Below, one piece after another: positions 18,246 to 26,849 of a DNA stretch of 64,000 nucleotides. Made by a program: the position numbers and the translations under genes. Source of the stretch: Flavobacterium sp. SH_e (GTDB lineage: Bacteria > Bacteroidota > Bacteroidia > Flavobacteriales > Flavobacteriaceae); assembly GCF_025717045.1 (NCBI RefSeq), contig NZ_JAOVZN010000006.1, forward strand, positions 708,269 through 772,268, in the 5' to 3' direction. Position 1 is the stretch's first letter; each line of letters begins with the position of its first letter. The notes under the pieces are model-generated. The model had not been told where the DNA came from and searched no databases. It saw only the letters and a program-made list of their open reading frames with translations.

Positions 18246-18644
18246 ATGAATTTGAAAAAATGTACAGGTCTCTTTTTAGCGCTCCTACTATTGGTTTCCA
18301 ATATTGGGTTTGCTTTTGACGTACATTATTGTGGTGGAAAAATTGCTTCGGTTTCTTTAAAAACTACTGCAGAACCTGTCGTTGAAAAAAAATGTTGTGC
18401 TTCTAAAGAGAAAAAGAACTCTTGCTGTAAAGATAAAGTTGTTCATTTCGAAAAGAAATCAGACGACGCAACTATCAAATTCTTCTTTTTTCAATTTGCT
18501 TTCCCAGCAGTTATACAGGATTATAAACCTCTTGTCTTTTTAGAACTTCCAAATTTTAAAAAGAAAGAAGTTCTTTCGTATTATGCTGATGCGAATGCAC
18601 CCCCCTTATTCAAGTTATATCATCAGTATATCTTCTATTCCTGA
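18246..18644 (+). CDS. HYC_CC_PP family protein
   Basis: A 132-residue exported protein with signal peptide (to about residue 23). It carries the diagnostic pattern of the HYC_CC_PP family: HYCGG at 27-31, CC at 50-51 and 60-61 separated by a Lys-rich stretch, and APP at 118-120 near the C-terminus. The Cys and His pattern suggests metal binding in the periplasm. It is followed by a TonB-dependent receptor and a secreted HMA-domain protein, so the three genes look like a metal uptake or handling cassette. Which metal is unknown; copper is a guess from the HMA neighbour. Confidence 0.85.
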   Translation: MNLKKCTGLFLALLLLVSNIGFAFDVHYCGGKIASVSLKTTAEPVVEKKCCASKEKKNSCCKDKVVHFEKKSDDATIKFFFFQFAFPAVIQDYKPLVFLELPNFKKKEVLSYYADANAPPLFKLYHQYIFYS

Positions 18645-18762
18645 TTTTTAATGTTAAGATGCAGTGCAAGTCTTGATTAAGGCTATGCATTTACATTTTG
18701 ATTGTTTTCGCTTTGAACAAACATCAAAAATGTAATTCTATTCAACATTAAAATCATTTTTT

Positions 18763-20769
18763 ATGCAAAAAAATATAATGCTTTTTGCAGCGTTTTTACT
18801 TTCTGTTTCTATGTTTTCACAAGAAGATTTAGAGGAAGTAAAAATCACTAAAAAGCAAAAAGGAATTAAAAAATCCTATACGTTAACTGCCAATACTTCT
18901 GTTATTACCAGCAAAGAATTGCTTAAAGCGGCTTGCTGTAATCTAGCCGAAAGTTTTGAAACAAACCCATCAATCGATGTCAATTTTTCTGATGCGTTAA
19001 CAGGGACAAAACAGATTAAAATGCTTGGACTGACTAGTCCATATTTAATGATTACAGAAGAGAATATTCCTTCTGTACGAGGAGCTTCACAAGCTTATGG
19101 ATTGTCATTTACTCCTGGAACTTGGATCGAAAGTGTTCAAATTACAAAAGGCGCGGGGAGTGTTATAAATGGTTATGAAAGTATTTCGGGCCAAATTAAT
19201 ACAGAACTTCTAAAACCCTTAAGCGATATTCCATTCTTTCTGAATGCATATGGTTCAACCGACTCTCGTTTTGAATTAAACACGCATTTCAATAAAAAAT
19301 TATCAGATAAATGGGCTACGAGTTTATTTGTTCATGGAAATGCGCGTGTAGCAAAAAATGATATGAACAATGACGGATTTTTAGATAATCCTTTAGGAAA
19401 ACAAATCAATGTTTTAAATCGTTATCAATATTATGACCCAGAAAGCGGTTTGGTTAGCTTTATCAATTTCAGATATATGAATGATAAGAAACAAACTGGA
19501 GAAGTTGACTTTGACAAAGATCGTGATCGTGGTACGACAAATTATTGGGGTTCAGAAATCAATACCGAACGTTTTGATGTTTCAACAAAAATTGGATACG
19601 TATTCAAGGATATGCCATATCAAAGTATTGGATTTCAAAATGCTTTTAATAGCCATAAACAAGATTCTTATTATGGTTTGAATCAATACGATATCAAACA
19701 GAATAGTTTTTATTCTAATTTGATTTTCAATTCTATCATTAATAATACTATGAACAAGTTTACAACTGGTTTGAATTTTACTTACGATCAATATCAGGAA
19801 TTTGTGAATCTAACAGATGTAAGCAGAATCGATAATTCGGTTGGAGCTTTCTTTGAATATACCTATGACAATACAGATAATTTTAGTTTAATTTTAGGAG
19901 GAAGGGTAGATAATCATAACCGATTAGGATTCTTTGTTACGCCAAGATTACACATGCGATATAATCCTTGGAAAAATGGAGTAATTCGTTTTTCTGCAGG
20001 AAGAGGAAAACGTTCTGCTAATATTTTTGCAGAGAATCAGCAGCTTTTTGCTAGTTCAAGAACGTTTTCAATTTTAGATTCTAATGGAAAAGTCTACGGA
20101 TTAAATCCAGAAATTGCTTGGAATTATGGCGTGAGTTTTTCGCAGAAATTCCGTCTATTCAATAGAAACGCGGATGCAGGTTTCGATTTATACCGTACCG
20201 ATTTCCAAAATCAGGCAGTTGTAGATGTGATGCAGAGTCCGCAGCAAGTTTTATTTTATGATTTAAAAGGAAGTTCATTTGCTAACAGTCTTCAAGTTGA
20301 ATTTAATTATGAATTGGTTCATAACTTAAATTTGAGAACAGCTTACAAATATTATGATATTCAAACGGATTATTTAAGAGGAACATTCCAGCGTCCGCTT
20401 CAAGCAAAACATCGTTTCTTGGGAAATTTAGAGTATGAAACAACAATGAATGATGATAAACAATGGAAATTTGATTTTACCTATAATTGGTCAGGGAAAC
20501 AACAATTGCCATATACGGCCACAAACCCAACAGAGGATCAGTTTCCTGATTTTTCACCAGCTTATGCTGTAATGAATGCACAAGTAACTCGTGTTTTTTC
20601 TTCAGTTTTTGAAGTATACATAGGAGGAGAAAATATTGGGAACTACAAACAGCAAAAAGCAATTTTAGGAGCAAATGATCCTTTTGGATCTAATTTTGAT
20701 GCATCAATTGCATACGCTCCAATTTTTGGGCAAATGTATTATGCTGGATTAAGATTTAAAATTAAATAA
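18763..20769 (+). CDS. TonB-dependent receptor, metal-associated type
   Basis: Outer-membrane receptor of 668 residues with signal peptide (ending SVSMFSQ), no STN and no carboxypeptidase-like domain. The plug spans about 40-160 (LLKAACCNLAESFETNPSID, GLTSPYLMITEENIPSV, GAGSVINGYESISGQINTEL); the rest is a barrel ending in GLRFKIK. The short N-terminus and the AACCNLAESF segment are typical of receptors found beside HMA and HYC_CC_PP proteins. It lies 118 bases after HYC_CC_PP and 40 before the HMA gene. Substrate is inferred to be a metal or metal chelate. Confidence 0.9.
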   Translation: MQKNIMLFAAFLLSVSMFSQEDLEEVKITKKQKGIKKSYTLTANTSVITSKELLKAACCNLAESFETNPSIDVNFSDALTGTKQIKMLGLTSPYLMITEENIPSVRGASQAYGLSFTPGTWIESVQITKGAGSVINGYESISGQINTELLKPLSDIPFFLNAYGSTDSRFELNTHFNKKLSDKWATSLFVHGNARVAKNDMNNDGFLDNPLGKQINVLNRYQYYDPESGLVSFINFRYMNDKKQTGEVDFDKDRDRGTTNYWGSEINTERFDVSTKIGYVFKDMPYQSIGFQNAFNSHKQDSYYGLNQYDIKQNSFYSNLIFNSIINNTMNKFTTGLNFTYDQYQEFVNLTDVSRIDNSVGAFFEYTYDNTDNFSLILGGRVDNHNRLGFFVTPRLHMRYNPWKNGVIRFSAGRGKRSANIFAENQQLFASSRTFSILDSNGKVYGLNPEIAWNYGVSFSQKFRLFNRNADAGFDLYRTDFQNQAVVDVMQSPQQVLFYDLKGSSFANSLQVEFNYELVHNLNLRTAYKYYDIQTDYLRGTFQRPLQAKHRFLGNLEYETTMNDDKQWKFDFTYNWSGKQQLPYTATNPTEDQFPDFSPAYAVMNAQVTRVFSSVFEVYIGGENIGNYKQQKAILGANDPFGSNFDASIAYAPIFGQMYYAGLRFKIK

Positions 20770-20809
20770 AGAATAAAGATAATTTCAATAACAATAAATA
20801 GTAAGCAAA

Positions 20810-21154
20810 ATGAATAAAATAGTTTTAATCGCAATAATGATTTTTTTAGGTTTTTCAGTTCAGGCTCAAACCAAAAAAAATAAAAATTTAAAATATACAA
20901 CTGAAGTAAATGGAAACTGTGAACAATGCAAGAAACGAATTGAAAAAGCGGCTTATGGTGTTCCAGGTGTAAAAACAGCAACTTGGGATGTTAGCTCGCA
21001 CCAACTTTCTGTAATTTTAAATGAAGAGAAATGTTCTCCTTCGGATTTGAATAAAGCAATTGCAAAGGCAGGTCATGATACTAAGGAAGTTAAAGCTGCA
21101 GCAGCAGATTATGACAACCTTCACAGCTGTTGTAAATATGTGAGAGAAGAATAA
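20810..21154 (+). CDS. Secreted heavy-metal-associated (HMA) domain protein
   Basis: A 114-residue protein with signal peptide (MIFLGFSVQAQ) and one HMA ferredoxin-like domain (about 28-97). The metal site CEQC is at residues 37-40, in the usual first loop (NGNCEQCKKRIEKA), and a second Cys pair, SCC, sits at 106-108 near the C-terminus. Unlike CopZ it is exported, so it should bind metal in the periplasm. It ends the plus-strand cassette; a terminator follows 8 bases after the stop. Confidence 0.88.
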   Translation: MNKIVLIAIMIFLGFSVQAQTKKNKNLKYTTEVNGNCEQCKKRIEKAAYGVPGVKTATWDVSSHQLSVILNEEKCSPSDLNKAIAKAGHDTKEVKAAAADYDNLHSCCKYVREE

Positions 21155-21161
21155 TAGGAAG

Positions 21162-21189
21162 GCCCAAACGACTAGTTTGGGCTTTTTTT
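21162..21189 (+). terminator. Terminator of the HYC_CC_PP/receptor/HMA cassette
   Basis: GCCCAAAC and GTTTGGGC form an 8-bp stem with a 5-base loop, followed by seven T. Confidence 0.88.
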
Positions 21190-21283
21190 AATAGTTAATT
21201 TATGTTTAAAATACTGCATTTTATTGCGGTTAAGGTAAATTATTGTTACTTTCACGAACTATAAAGATAACCAATCTCGTTTT

Positions 21284-21964
21284 ATGAATAATTTTGAATG
21301 GACCCAGTTACTAAACCCTGAATTTTATATTACTTTAAGCGTCGGAGGTTTTCAGATTGGGTTATTTATTGTGCTGTTTATAGTTTTTGCTGAAACAGGA
21401 CTTTTTGCAGGTTTTTTTCTACCTGGAGACAGTTTGCTTTTTTTAGCAGGGATTTACAGCCGTGACTTAATAGAGAATGTTTTATATATCCCAAACGATT
21501 TCTTAAACGTATTTCTGCTTGCAACTGCAGTAGCTATAATGGGAGTTTTAGGAAACATGACGGGTTACTGGTTTGGTGCTAAAAGCGGTTATTATTTATT
21601 CAAAAAAGAAGATACATTTTGGTTTAAGAAAAAGTATCTGCTTCAGTCAAAAGATTTCTTTGAGAAGTATGGAGGTAAAGCAATTATTTATGCACGTTTC
21701 CTACCTATTTTTAGAACATTTGCTCCAATCGTTGCAGGAATCGTTTCAATGGACAAAAAGAAATTTATGTTTTATAATATCTTGAGTTCTTTCCTTTGGT
21801 CATTCATATTAATTTTCGCAGGACATTATTTATATGGCGTCTTCTTAAAACAAGGAATAGATTTAAAGAAACATATTGAATATATCATTATAATTATCAT
21901 CGTTATTTCAACATTCCCAGTTTTATTAAAACTATTGAAAAAGAGACCAAACGAACAGATATAA
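21284..21964 (+). CDS. DedA-family membrane protein
   Basis: Polytopic inner-membrane protein of 226 residues of the DedA/VTT group, linked in other bacteria to lipid-carrier flipping and envelope homeostasis. Visible motifs: ETGLFAGFFLPGDSLLFLAG (re-entrant loop with the F/Y-xxx-R/PGD pattern), GNMTGYWFGAKSGYYLF, and YARFLPIFRTFAPIVAG with the conserved Arg. About five hydrophobic segments. It stands alone between two terminators. Confidence 0.92.
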   Translation: MNNFEWTQLLNPEFYITLSVGGFQIGLFIVLFIVFAETGLFAGFFLPGDSLLFLAGIYSRDLIENVLYIPNDFLNVFLLATAVAIMGVLGNMTGYWFGAKSGYYLFKKEDTFWFKKKYLLQSKDFFEKYGGKAIIYARFLPIFRTFAPIVAGIVSMDKKKFMFYNILSSFLWSFILIFAGHYLYGVFLKQGIDLKKHIEYIIIIIIVISTFPVLLKLLKKRPNEQI

Positions 21965-21983
21965 TCTAATAAAAGCATAAAAA

Positions 21984-22015
21984 AAAATCCGAAGCCTAAA
22001 CTTCGGATTTTTTTT
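21984..22015 (+). terminator. Terminator of the dedA-like gene
   Basis: AAATCCGAAG and CTTCGGATTT form a 10-bp stem with a 6-base loop and a long T run, about 20 bases after the stop. Confidence 0.9.
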
Positions 22016-22133
22016 ATGTCTATAATTCAGTAGAATTTAATTTGTAGAAATAAGTTTTATAGTATTTACCGAAACTCAAAAATGTACGTTATCAAATTGC
22101 GAGTGACGAAATAATCTTAGAAAAATTTCAGAT

Positions 22134-22182
22134 AACAATTAACAATTAACAATTAACAATTAACAATTAACAATTAACAATT
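22134..22182. repeat. Seven tandem copies of a 7-bp repeat (AACAATT)
   Basis: AACAATT is repeated seven times without interruption, ending 5 bases before the rodA stop codon on the opposite strand. It is a simple-sequence tract prone to slippage; it lies outside coding sequence. Confidence 0.95.
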
Positions 22183-22187
22183 AAATA

Positions 22188-23423
22188 TTACCATTCATTC
22201 ACTTTATTCGCGTCCATTTTAAGGAAAATAAATAGCAAAATAGTGAATCCCCAGAGTCCAGAACCTCCGTACGAAAAGAATGGAAGAGGTACTCCAATTG
22301 TTGGGAAAATTCCAATTACCATTGCAATGTTTACAAAGAAGTGTATAAAGAGAATTCCCGCAACACAATAGCCGTAAACCCGGCTGAATTTTGTTTTTTG
22401 TCTTTCTGCTAAATAAATAATTCTAAGTAGTAAGCTTACAAAAAGCAAAATCACTACTAAAGAACCAGCAAATCCCCATTCTTCACCAACAGTTGTAAAG
22501 ATGTAGTCGGTATGCTGTTCGGGAACGAATCCTCCTTTAGTTTGTGTTCCTTCAAGAAAACCTTTTCCAATCCATCCTCCAGATCCAATTGCAATTTCAG
22601 ATTGGTTGGTATTGTACCCAATACCTTTCATATCAACAGTTTTACCTAATAAAATATTGAAACGATCTCTGTGGTGCTGTTTAAAAACGTTATCAAAAAC
22701 GTAGTCAACAGAAAAAACAAATCCCGAAATTAAAAGCAGCAAAATACCGCTCTGAAGAATATTTCGATCAACAACCCTACCTTTGAAATATATAATTGCC
22801 AGCACAATAAATGATATTCCTATAACCACATACGGCTCTAAAACTAATGTTAGAACGAAAAGAGCAATGGTTATAAAAGCAGTCCATACGTACCAAGAAG
22901 GCAAACCTTCTCTGTATAAAACAAGGATGAAAACACTGTAAATTAAAGCACTTCCAGGGTCTGGCTGTGGTAAAATCAACATTACAGGCAACAACATAAT
23001 GGCCAAAGCCTGAATTTGCCTATTGGTTTCTTTTAGGTTGATTTGTGTATCACTTAAATATTTTGCTAAAGCTAATGAGGTCGCGGCCTTTGCAAACTCA
23101 GAAGGCTGTAAAGTAAAACTTCCAATCGCATACCAGCATCGTTGTCCGGCAATTGTTTTTCCAAAGAGAAATAATCCTGCTAAAGATAATAAAGAGACAA
23201 TGAATATAATACTGGCATATTTTTCATAAAACTTACCATCAACAAAAAGCACTACAAATATTAAAGGAATTGTACAGCAAATAAAAATAAACTGTTTTTG
23301 ATAAGTGCCATCAGTTGATAATAAAGACGACGAATAAATATTCAGCCAACCTAAAGTTACCAGCGCAATGTAGATAAAAACACTTATCCAATCGATATTA
23401 TTTTTTACACTTTGATTTTTCAT
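22188..23423 (-). CDS. rodA: Rod shape-determining protein RodA (SEDS peptidoglycan polymerase)
   Basis: Polytopic SEDS glycosyltransferase of the elongasome, 411 residues, about ten membrane helices. Typical segments: AGQRCWYAIGSFTLQPSEFAK with the catalytic-region motif, PDPGSALIY, QSEIAIGSGGWIGKGFLEGTQ, FIFTTVGEEWGF-like DYIFTTVGEEWGF, and GVPLPFFSYGGSGLW. It works with the class B PBP encoded just upstream (15-base gap). Last gene of the mre cluster. Confidence 0.96.
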   Translation of the reverse strand: MKNQSVKNNIDWISVFIYIALVTLGWLNIYSSSLLSTDGTYQKQFIFICCTIPLIFVVLFVDGKFYEKYASIIFIVSLLSLAGLFLFGKTIAGQRCWYAIGSFTLQPSEFAKAATSLALAKYLSDTQINLKETNRQIQALAIMLLPVMLILPQPDPGSALIYSVFILVLYREGLPSWYVWTAFITIALFVLTLVLEPYVVIGISFIVLAIIYFKGRVVDRNILQSGILLLLISGFVFSVDYVFDNVFKQHHRDRFNILLGKTVDMKGIGYNTNQSEIAIGSGGWIGKGFLEGTQTKGGFVPEQHTDYIFTTVGEEWGFAGSLVVILLFVSLLLRIIYLAERQKTKFSRVYGYCVAGILFIHFFVNIAMVIGIFPTIGVPLPFFSYGGSGLWGFTILLFIFLKMDANKVNEW

Positions 23424-23438
23424 TTGAAATAATCTTTC

Positions 23439-25412
23439 TTAATTTTCTTTAGTAGTGTCTACCGCTGTTTTTTTAACTTCAGTTTTTGTTGTTGCTGTAA
23501 CAGGAGCTTTTGGTTTTACAATTTTTGCTTGTAAAACAGAGTCTTTTGGAACAGATTCAATTTTAAGAGCCTCACTTATTCCTCCTAATTTAGCATATTC
23601 CGACAGTAAGCTTTTGTTTAATACTCTTACTTCTAGATCTGTTCTCGTAATCTTCTTTCTTAGATATTTTTCAATCATCAAACTGGCGATTGGTCCCGCA
23701 ACTGTTGCTCCAAAACCTCCGTTTTCAATCATAACGGCAATAGCAATTTTCGGATTGTCTTTTGGTGCAAAAGCCACAAAAATAGAGTGATCTTTAAGTT
23801 TTTCTCTTTTACCGTTTATTTTGGCATAGTTTTCAGCTGTTCCAGTTTTTCCGCAAATGTCAATTCCTTCAACTCTAAGAGCGTAAGCTGTACCTTTGTT
23901 GTATACATCAAAGAGTCCGCTTATAACAGGCGGATAATATTTTTGATCAATAGTAGTTACGTGTTTTGTCGTAAACTTTTCGTCTATTTTTTCTCCCTCA
24001 ATTTTTTTAATGATATGAGGAGTATAATAATAACCCTGATTCGCAACAGTTGCCATCATATTGGCCAATTGAATAGGTGTCATTAAAACCTCTCCTTGTC
24101 CAATTGCATTTGATACAATAGTTGAACTTCTCCATCCGCCATTAGGGTAAATTCTTTTATAGGTTTTAGAAGTTGGGATATTTCCTCGTTTCCCAATAGG
24201 TAAATCATATCCCATAAATTGTCCTAAACCGAAACTTTTTACGTGGCCACTCCAAACATCAACAGCCTGGCCAGGGTCTTTATACTTATTGATTGTAAGC
24301 ATATAGGCTTGTCCAAAATAAGTGTTGCAAGAATTGTAAATTCCGTTATGCAACTGATGCGGACCAAAACCGTGACATTTCATGAATCGACCTCCACCGT
24401 AACTAAATCCGTGATGGCACATAAAAGTAGTCTGTTCGTTTATTACGCCTTCTTGGAGTGCAACTAAACCAGTCAGGATTTTGAATGGAGAACCTGGAGG
24501 ATACTCTGCTAAAAGACCTCTGTCATATAAAGGTTTTGAAATCGAATCGTTATATAAAAGTGTATAATTTTTAGATCTTTGGCGTCCTACTAAAATGCCT
24601 GGATCATAGGAAGGAGCTGTAACTAAAGCAAGAATTTCGCCTGACTTAGGTTCAATTGCTACAATACCACCTCTTTTATTAATCATCAATTCCTCGCCAT
24701 ATTTTTGAAGTTCAGCATCAATAGTTAAATTAATGTCTTCTCCAGCTACGGCAATCGTATCGTATTTTCCTTCTTTATAAGGACCGATTTCTCGGTTGTA
24801 TTTGTCTTTCTGAATGTATTTTACACCTTTTATTCCGCGTAAAATTTCTTCATAACTTTGTTCTACACCTTGTTTTCCAATTAAATCTCCGCTATTGTAG
24901 TATGGATTCTTGGCAATTTGTTTTTCATTTACTTGAGTAATAAAACCAAATATATTTGCACCATAATCTACTTCGTAATCACGTAAAGATCTTTTTTGGA
25001 AATAGAATCCATCATATTTTCTGATTTTTTCCTGAAAGGCAGCAAACTCATTTTTATTTAACTGAGATAAAAAAACCGAAGGAAGCCTTGGGCTATACAC
25101 TTTTGCTTTTTCAATACGTTTATGATATTCTTCTTGTGTGATGTTTAGAAGTGTACAGAATTCTGCAATATTTAAATCTTCTTTTACCTCTCTAGGGATA
25201 ACCATAATATCGTAAGAAGCCTGATTGGCAACAAGAAGTTTTCCGTTACGATCATAGATGTAGCCTCTTTCAGGATAGTCGTAAACTTTCTTAATCGCAT
25301 TATTTTCCGATTTCAATTTGAATGAATCATCGATAATCTGCAGATAAAAGATCCTGATCACTAGCAAAGACGCTGCAATAATAATTATAGTGGGCAGCAA
25401 GACTTTTCTCAT
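23439..25412 (-). CDS. mrdA: Penicillin-binding protein 2 (elongasome transpeptidase)
   Basis: Class B PBP of 657 residues. One N-terminal membrane helix (about 5-27), pedestal region with RGYIYDRNGKLLVANQASYD, and a transpeptidase domain with the SxxK motif in PPGSPFKIL (about residue 305), SCNTYFGQA as the SxN motif and GKTGTAEN as KTG. The C-terminal tail is extended, with Pro/Lys/Thr-rich repeats from about 610. It overlaps mreD by 4 bases (ATGA) and precedes rodA, its glycosyltransferase partner. Confidence 0.96.
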   Translation of the reverse strand: MRKVLLPTIIIIAASLLVIRIFYLQIIDDSFKLKSENNAIKKVYDYPERGYIYDRNGKLLVANQASYDIMVIPREVKEDLNIAEFCTLLNITQEEYHKRIEKAKVYSPRLPSVFLSQLNKNEFAAFQEKIRKYDGFYFQKRSLRDYEVDYGANIFGFITQVNEKQIAKNPYYNSGDLIGKQGVEQSYEEILRGIKGVKYIQKDKYNREIGPYKEGKYDTIAVAGEDINLTIDAELQKYGEELMINKRGGIVAIEPKSGEILALVTAPSYDPGILVGRQRSKNYTLLYNDSISKPLYDRGLLAEYPPGSPFKILTGLVALQEGVINEQTTFMCHHGFSYGGGRFMKCHGFGPHQLHNGIYNSCNTYFGQAYMLTINKYKDPGQAVDVWSGHVKSFGLGQFMGYDLPIGKRGNIPTSKTYKRIYPNGGWRSSTIVSNAIGQGEVLMTPIQLANMMATVANQGYYYTPHIIKKIEGEKIDEKFTTKHVTTIDQKYYPPVISGLFDVYNKGTAYALRVEGIDICGKTGTAENYAKINGKREKLKDHSIFVAFAPKDNPKIAIAVMIENGGFGATVAGPIASLMIEKYLRKKITRTDLEVRVLNKSLLSEYAKLGGISEALKIESVPKDSVLQAKIVKPKAPVTATTKTEVKKTAVDTTKEN

Positions 25413-25915
25413 CGTTTATTGGGCTTAATAAGATAAATTATTATTATTGAGGTAATTATAGTAAAGATAGAACTAAACAAGGTTCGGAGTAAAATGTCCC
25501 AGACAAATTTGAATTGAAATGCTTCAAGAACAAACAATACAATGTGGTGCATTAAGACGGAAACCAATATAAACGAGAATCGTTCTGGAGTTAAAGACTC
25601 GTTTAGTTTTATCGTTTGATATTCATAACTCAGTCCAAAAGAAAATTTGAAAATATAAGGTCTGTAATATGCTAGGATCACACAAGCTGTTGCGTGTATA
25701 CCACCCGAATTACAAAACATATCCATAGTAAGTCCAAGCAAAAAGCTTGAAATTATTAAACCAGCTTTGTTACTATTTACCGGATACAAAATAATGTACA
25801 GGATATATGGAAAAGGACTTATGTATCCCAGGAAATTCATATTATTGAAAATAACAATCTGAATTGCCAGCAGCATAATAAATCTAAAAATATTTACTAA
25901 AACAGCGCTACTCAT
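25409..25915 (-). CDS. mreD: Rod shape-determining protein MreD
   Basis: Small polytopic inner-membrane protein of 168 residues with about five helices, poorly conserved in sequence but placed between mreC and the PBP2 gene as expected. Segments FNNMNFLGYISPFPYIL and GLIISSFLLGLTMDMFCNSGGIHATA fit MreD. It overlaps mreC by 8 bases and mrdA by 4, so all three are translationally coupled. Confidence 0.9.
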   Translation of the reverse strand: MSSAVLVNIFRFIMLLAIQIVIFNNMNFLGYISPFPYILYIILYPVNSNKAGLIISSFLLGLTMDMFCNSGGIHATACVILAYYRPYIFKFSFGLSYEYQTIKLNESLTPERFSFILVSVLMHHIVLFVLEAFQFKFVWDILLRTLFSSIFTIITSIIIIYLIKPNKR

Positions 25916-26738
25916 TCTTTTCCTTGCTTTGGTTTTCTAGATTAATAATTTCTTCTCTGTCTTTACTTTTGATAATATAAACGTGCCCGAGATTGGTCAT
26001 ATCATTAAATAGTTTCACTTTTATGACATAAAAACTGGTGTTGTTTTTCTTGTATATATTTTCAACAGTTCCGATATTGATTCCTTCAGGGAAAATAGAA
26101 GATTGTCCACCAGTAACAATAGTATCTCCTTTTCTGATAGAAGCTAATCTAGGAACGTCTTCTAATTGTACAAATCCAGTGCTTTTACCATCCCAAGTTA
26201 AAGAACCAAAGTGATTTGATTTCTTTATTTTGGCATTAATACGCGACTTCATATTCAAAATACTTACTACAGTTGAGTAATTTGCAGAAGTATTATCAAC
26301 AACTCCAATAATTCCTAAACTATTAATTACTCCCATATCTTGTTTTACTCCTTCATTGTTTCCAGAGTTCAAAGTGATATAGTTTTCGTGTGTGTTGTAT
26401 GTATTGTGAATTACTTTAGATACAATTATATCAGCAGGTTTTACACCTTTAATGCTATCTGGCAATGGTGCTTTGGTAGTGTCTTCTTTGTTAAACAAAA
26501 GACTTTTTAACCTTGCATTCTCTAATACAAGTTCGTCATTTTCGGCTCTTAAATTCAAATATTCGTTTACACGATTAATTCTTTCATAAACACCTCCGCT
26601 TAAAAAATTAGCTGAACTGATTACTCTGCTTCTATGATAGGAATGCGATTGAATTGTGAGCGTCAACGAAATACCTAAAAGCAGCAAAAACAGTAATCGA
26701 TTACTGTTTCTTATAATGAAATTAAATATTTGCTGCAT
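25908..26738 (-). CDS. mreC: Rod shape-determining protein MreC
   Basis: Periplasmic scaffold of the elongasome, 276 residues: a membrane helix (about 11-27), a coiled-coil region (about 50-75, YLNLRAENDELVLENARLKSLL), and two beta-barrel subdomains with GVINSLGIIGVVDNTSANYSTVVSILN and VTGGQSSIFPEGINIGTV. It follows mreB after a 111-base gap that holds a large hairpin, and overlaps mreD. Confidence 0.95.
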   Translation of the reverse strand: MQQIFNFIIRNSNRLLFLLLLGISLTLTIQSHSYHRSRVISSANFLSGGVYERINRVNEYLNLRAENDELVLENARLKSLLFNKEDTTKAPLPDSIKGVKPADIIVSKVIHNTYNTHENYITLNSGNNEGVKQDMGVINSLGIIGVVDNTSANYSTVVSILNMKSRINAKIKKSNHFGSLTWDGKSTGFVQLEDVPRLASIRKGDTIVTGGQSSIFPEGINIGTVENIYKKNNTSFYVIKVKLFNDMTNLGHVYIIKSKDREEIINLENQSKEKNE

Positions 26739-26784
26739 TTCTTGTCTGGTTATTTTGTTTCAGGATATGCTTAAAGGTTTCAGT

Positions 26785-26825
26785 TTTTATAAGAGTCAAA
26801 TATTAAAAATTTGACCCTTATAAAA
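26785..26825 (-). promoter_or_regulatory. Hairpin between mreB and mreC
   Basis: TTTTATAAG and CTTATAAAA, followed inward by GTCAAAT and ATTTGAC with one mismatch between, give a 16-bp stem with a small loop. On the minus-strand transcript there is no T run after it, so it is more likely an mRNA-processing or stability element than a full terminator; it could make mreB more abundant than mreCD. Confidence 0.6.
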
Positions 26826-26849
26826 GTAAATTGATTGTTATTTTGAATC

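Noticed and set aside
22134-22182. CRISPR-like tandem repeat
   Set aside because: Units of 7 bp with no spacers and no cas genes; a simple sequence repeat.
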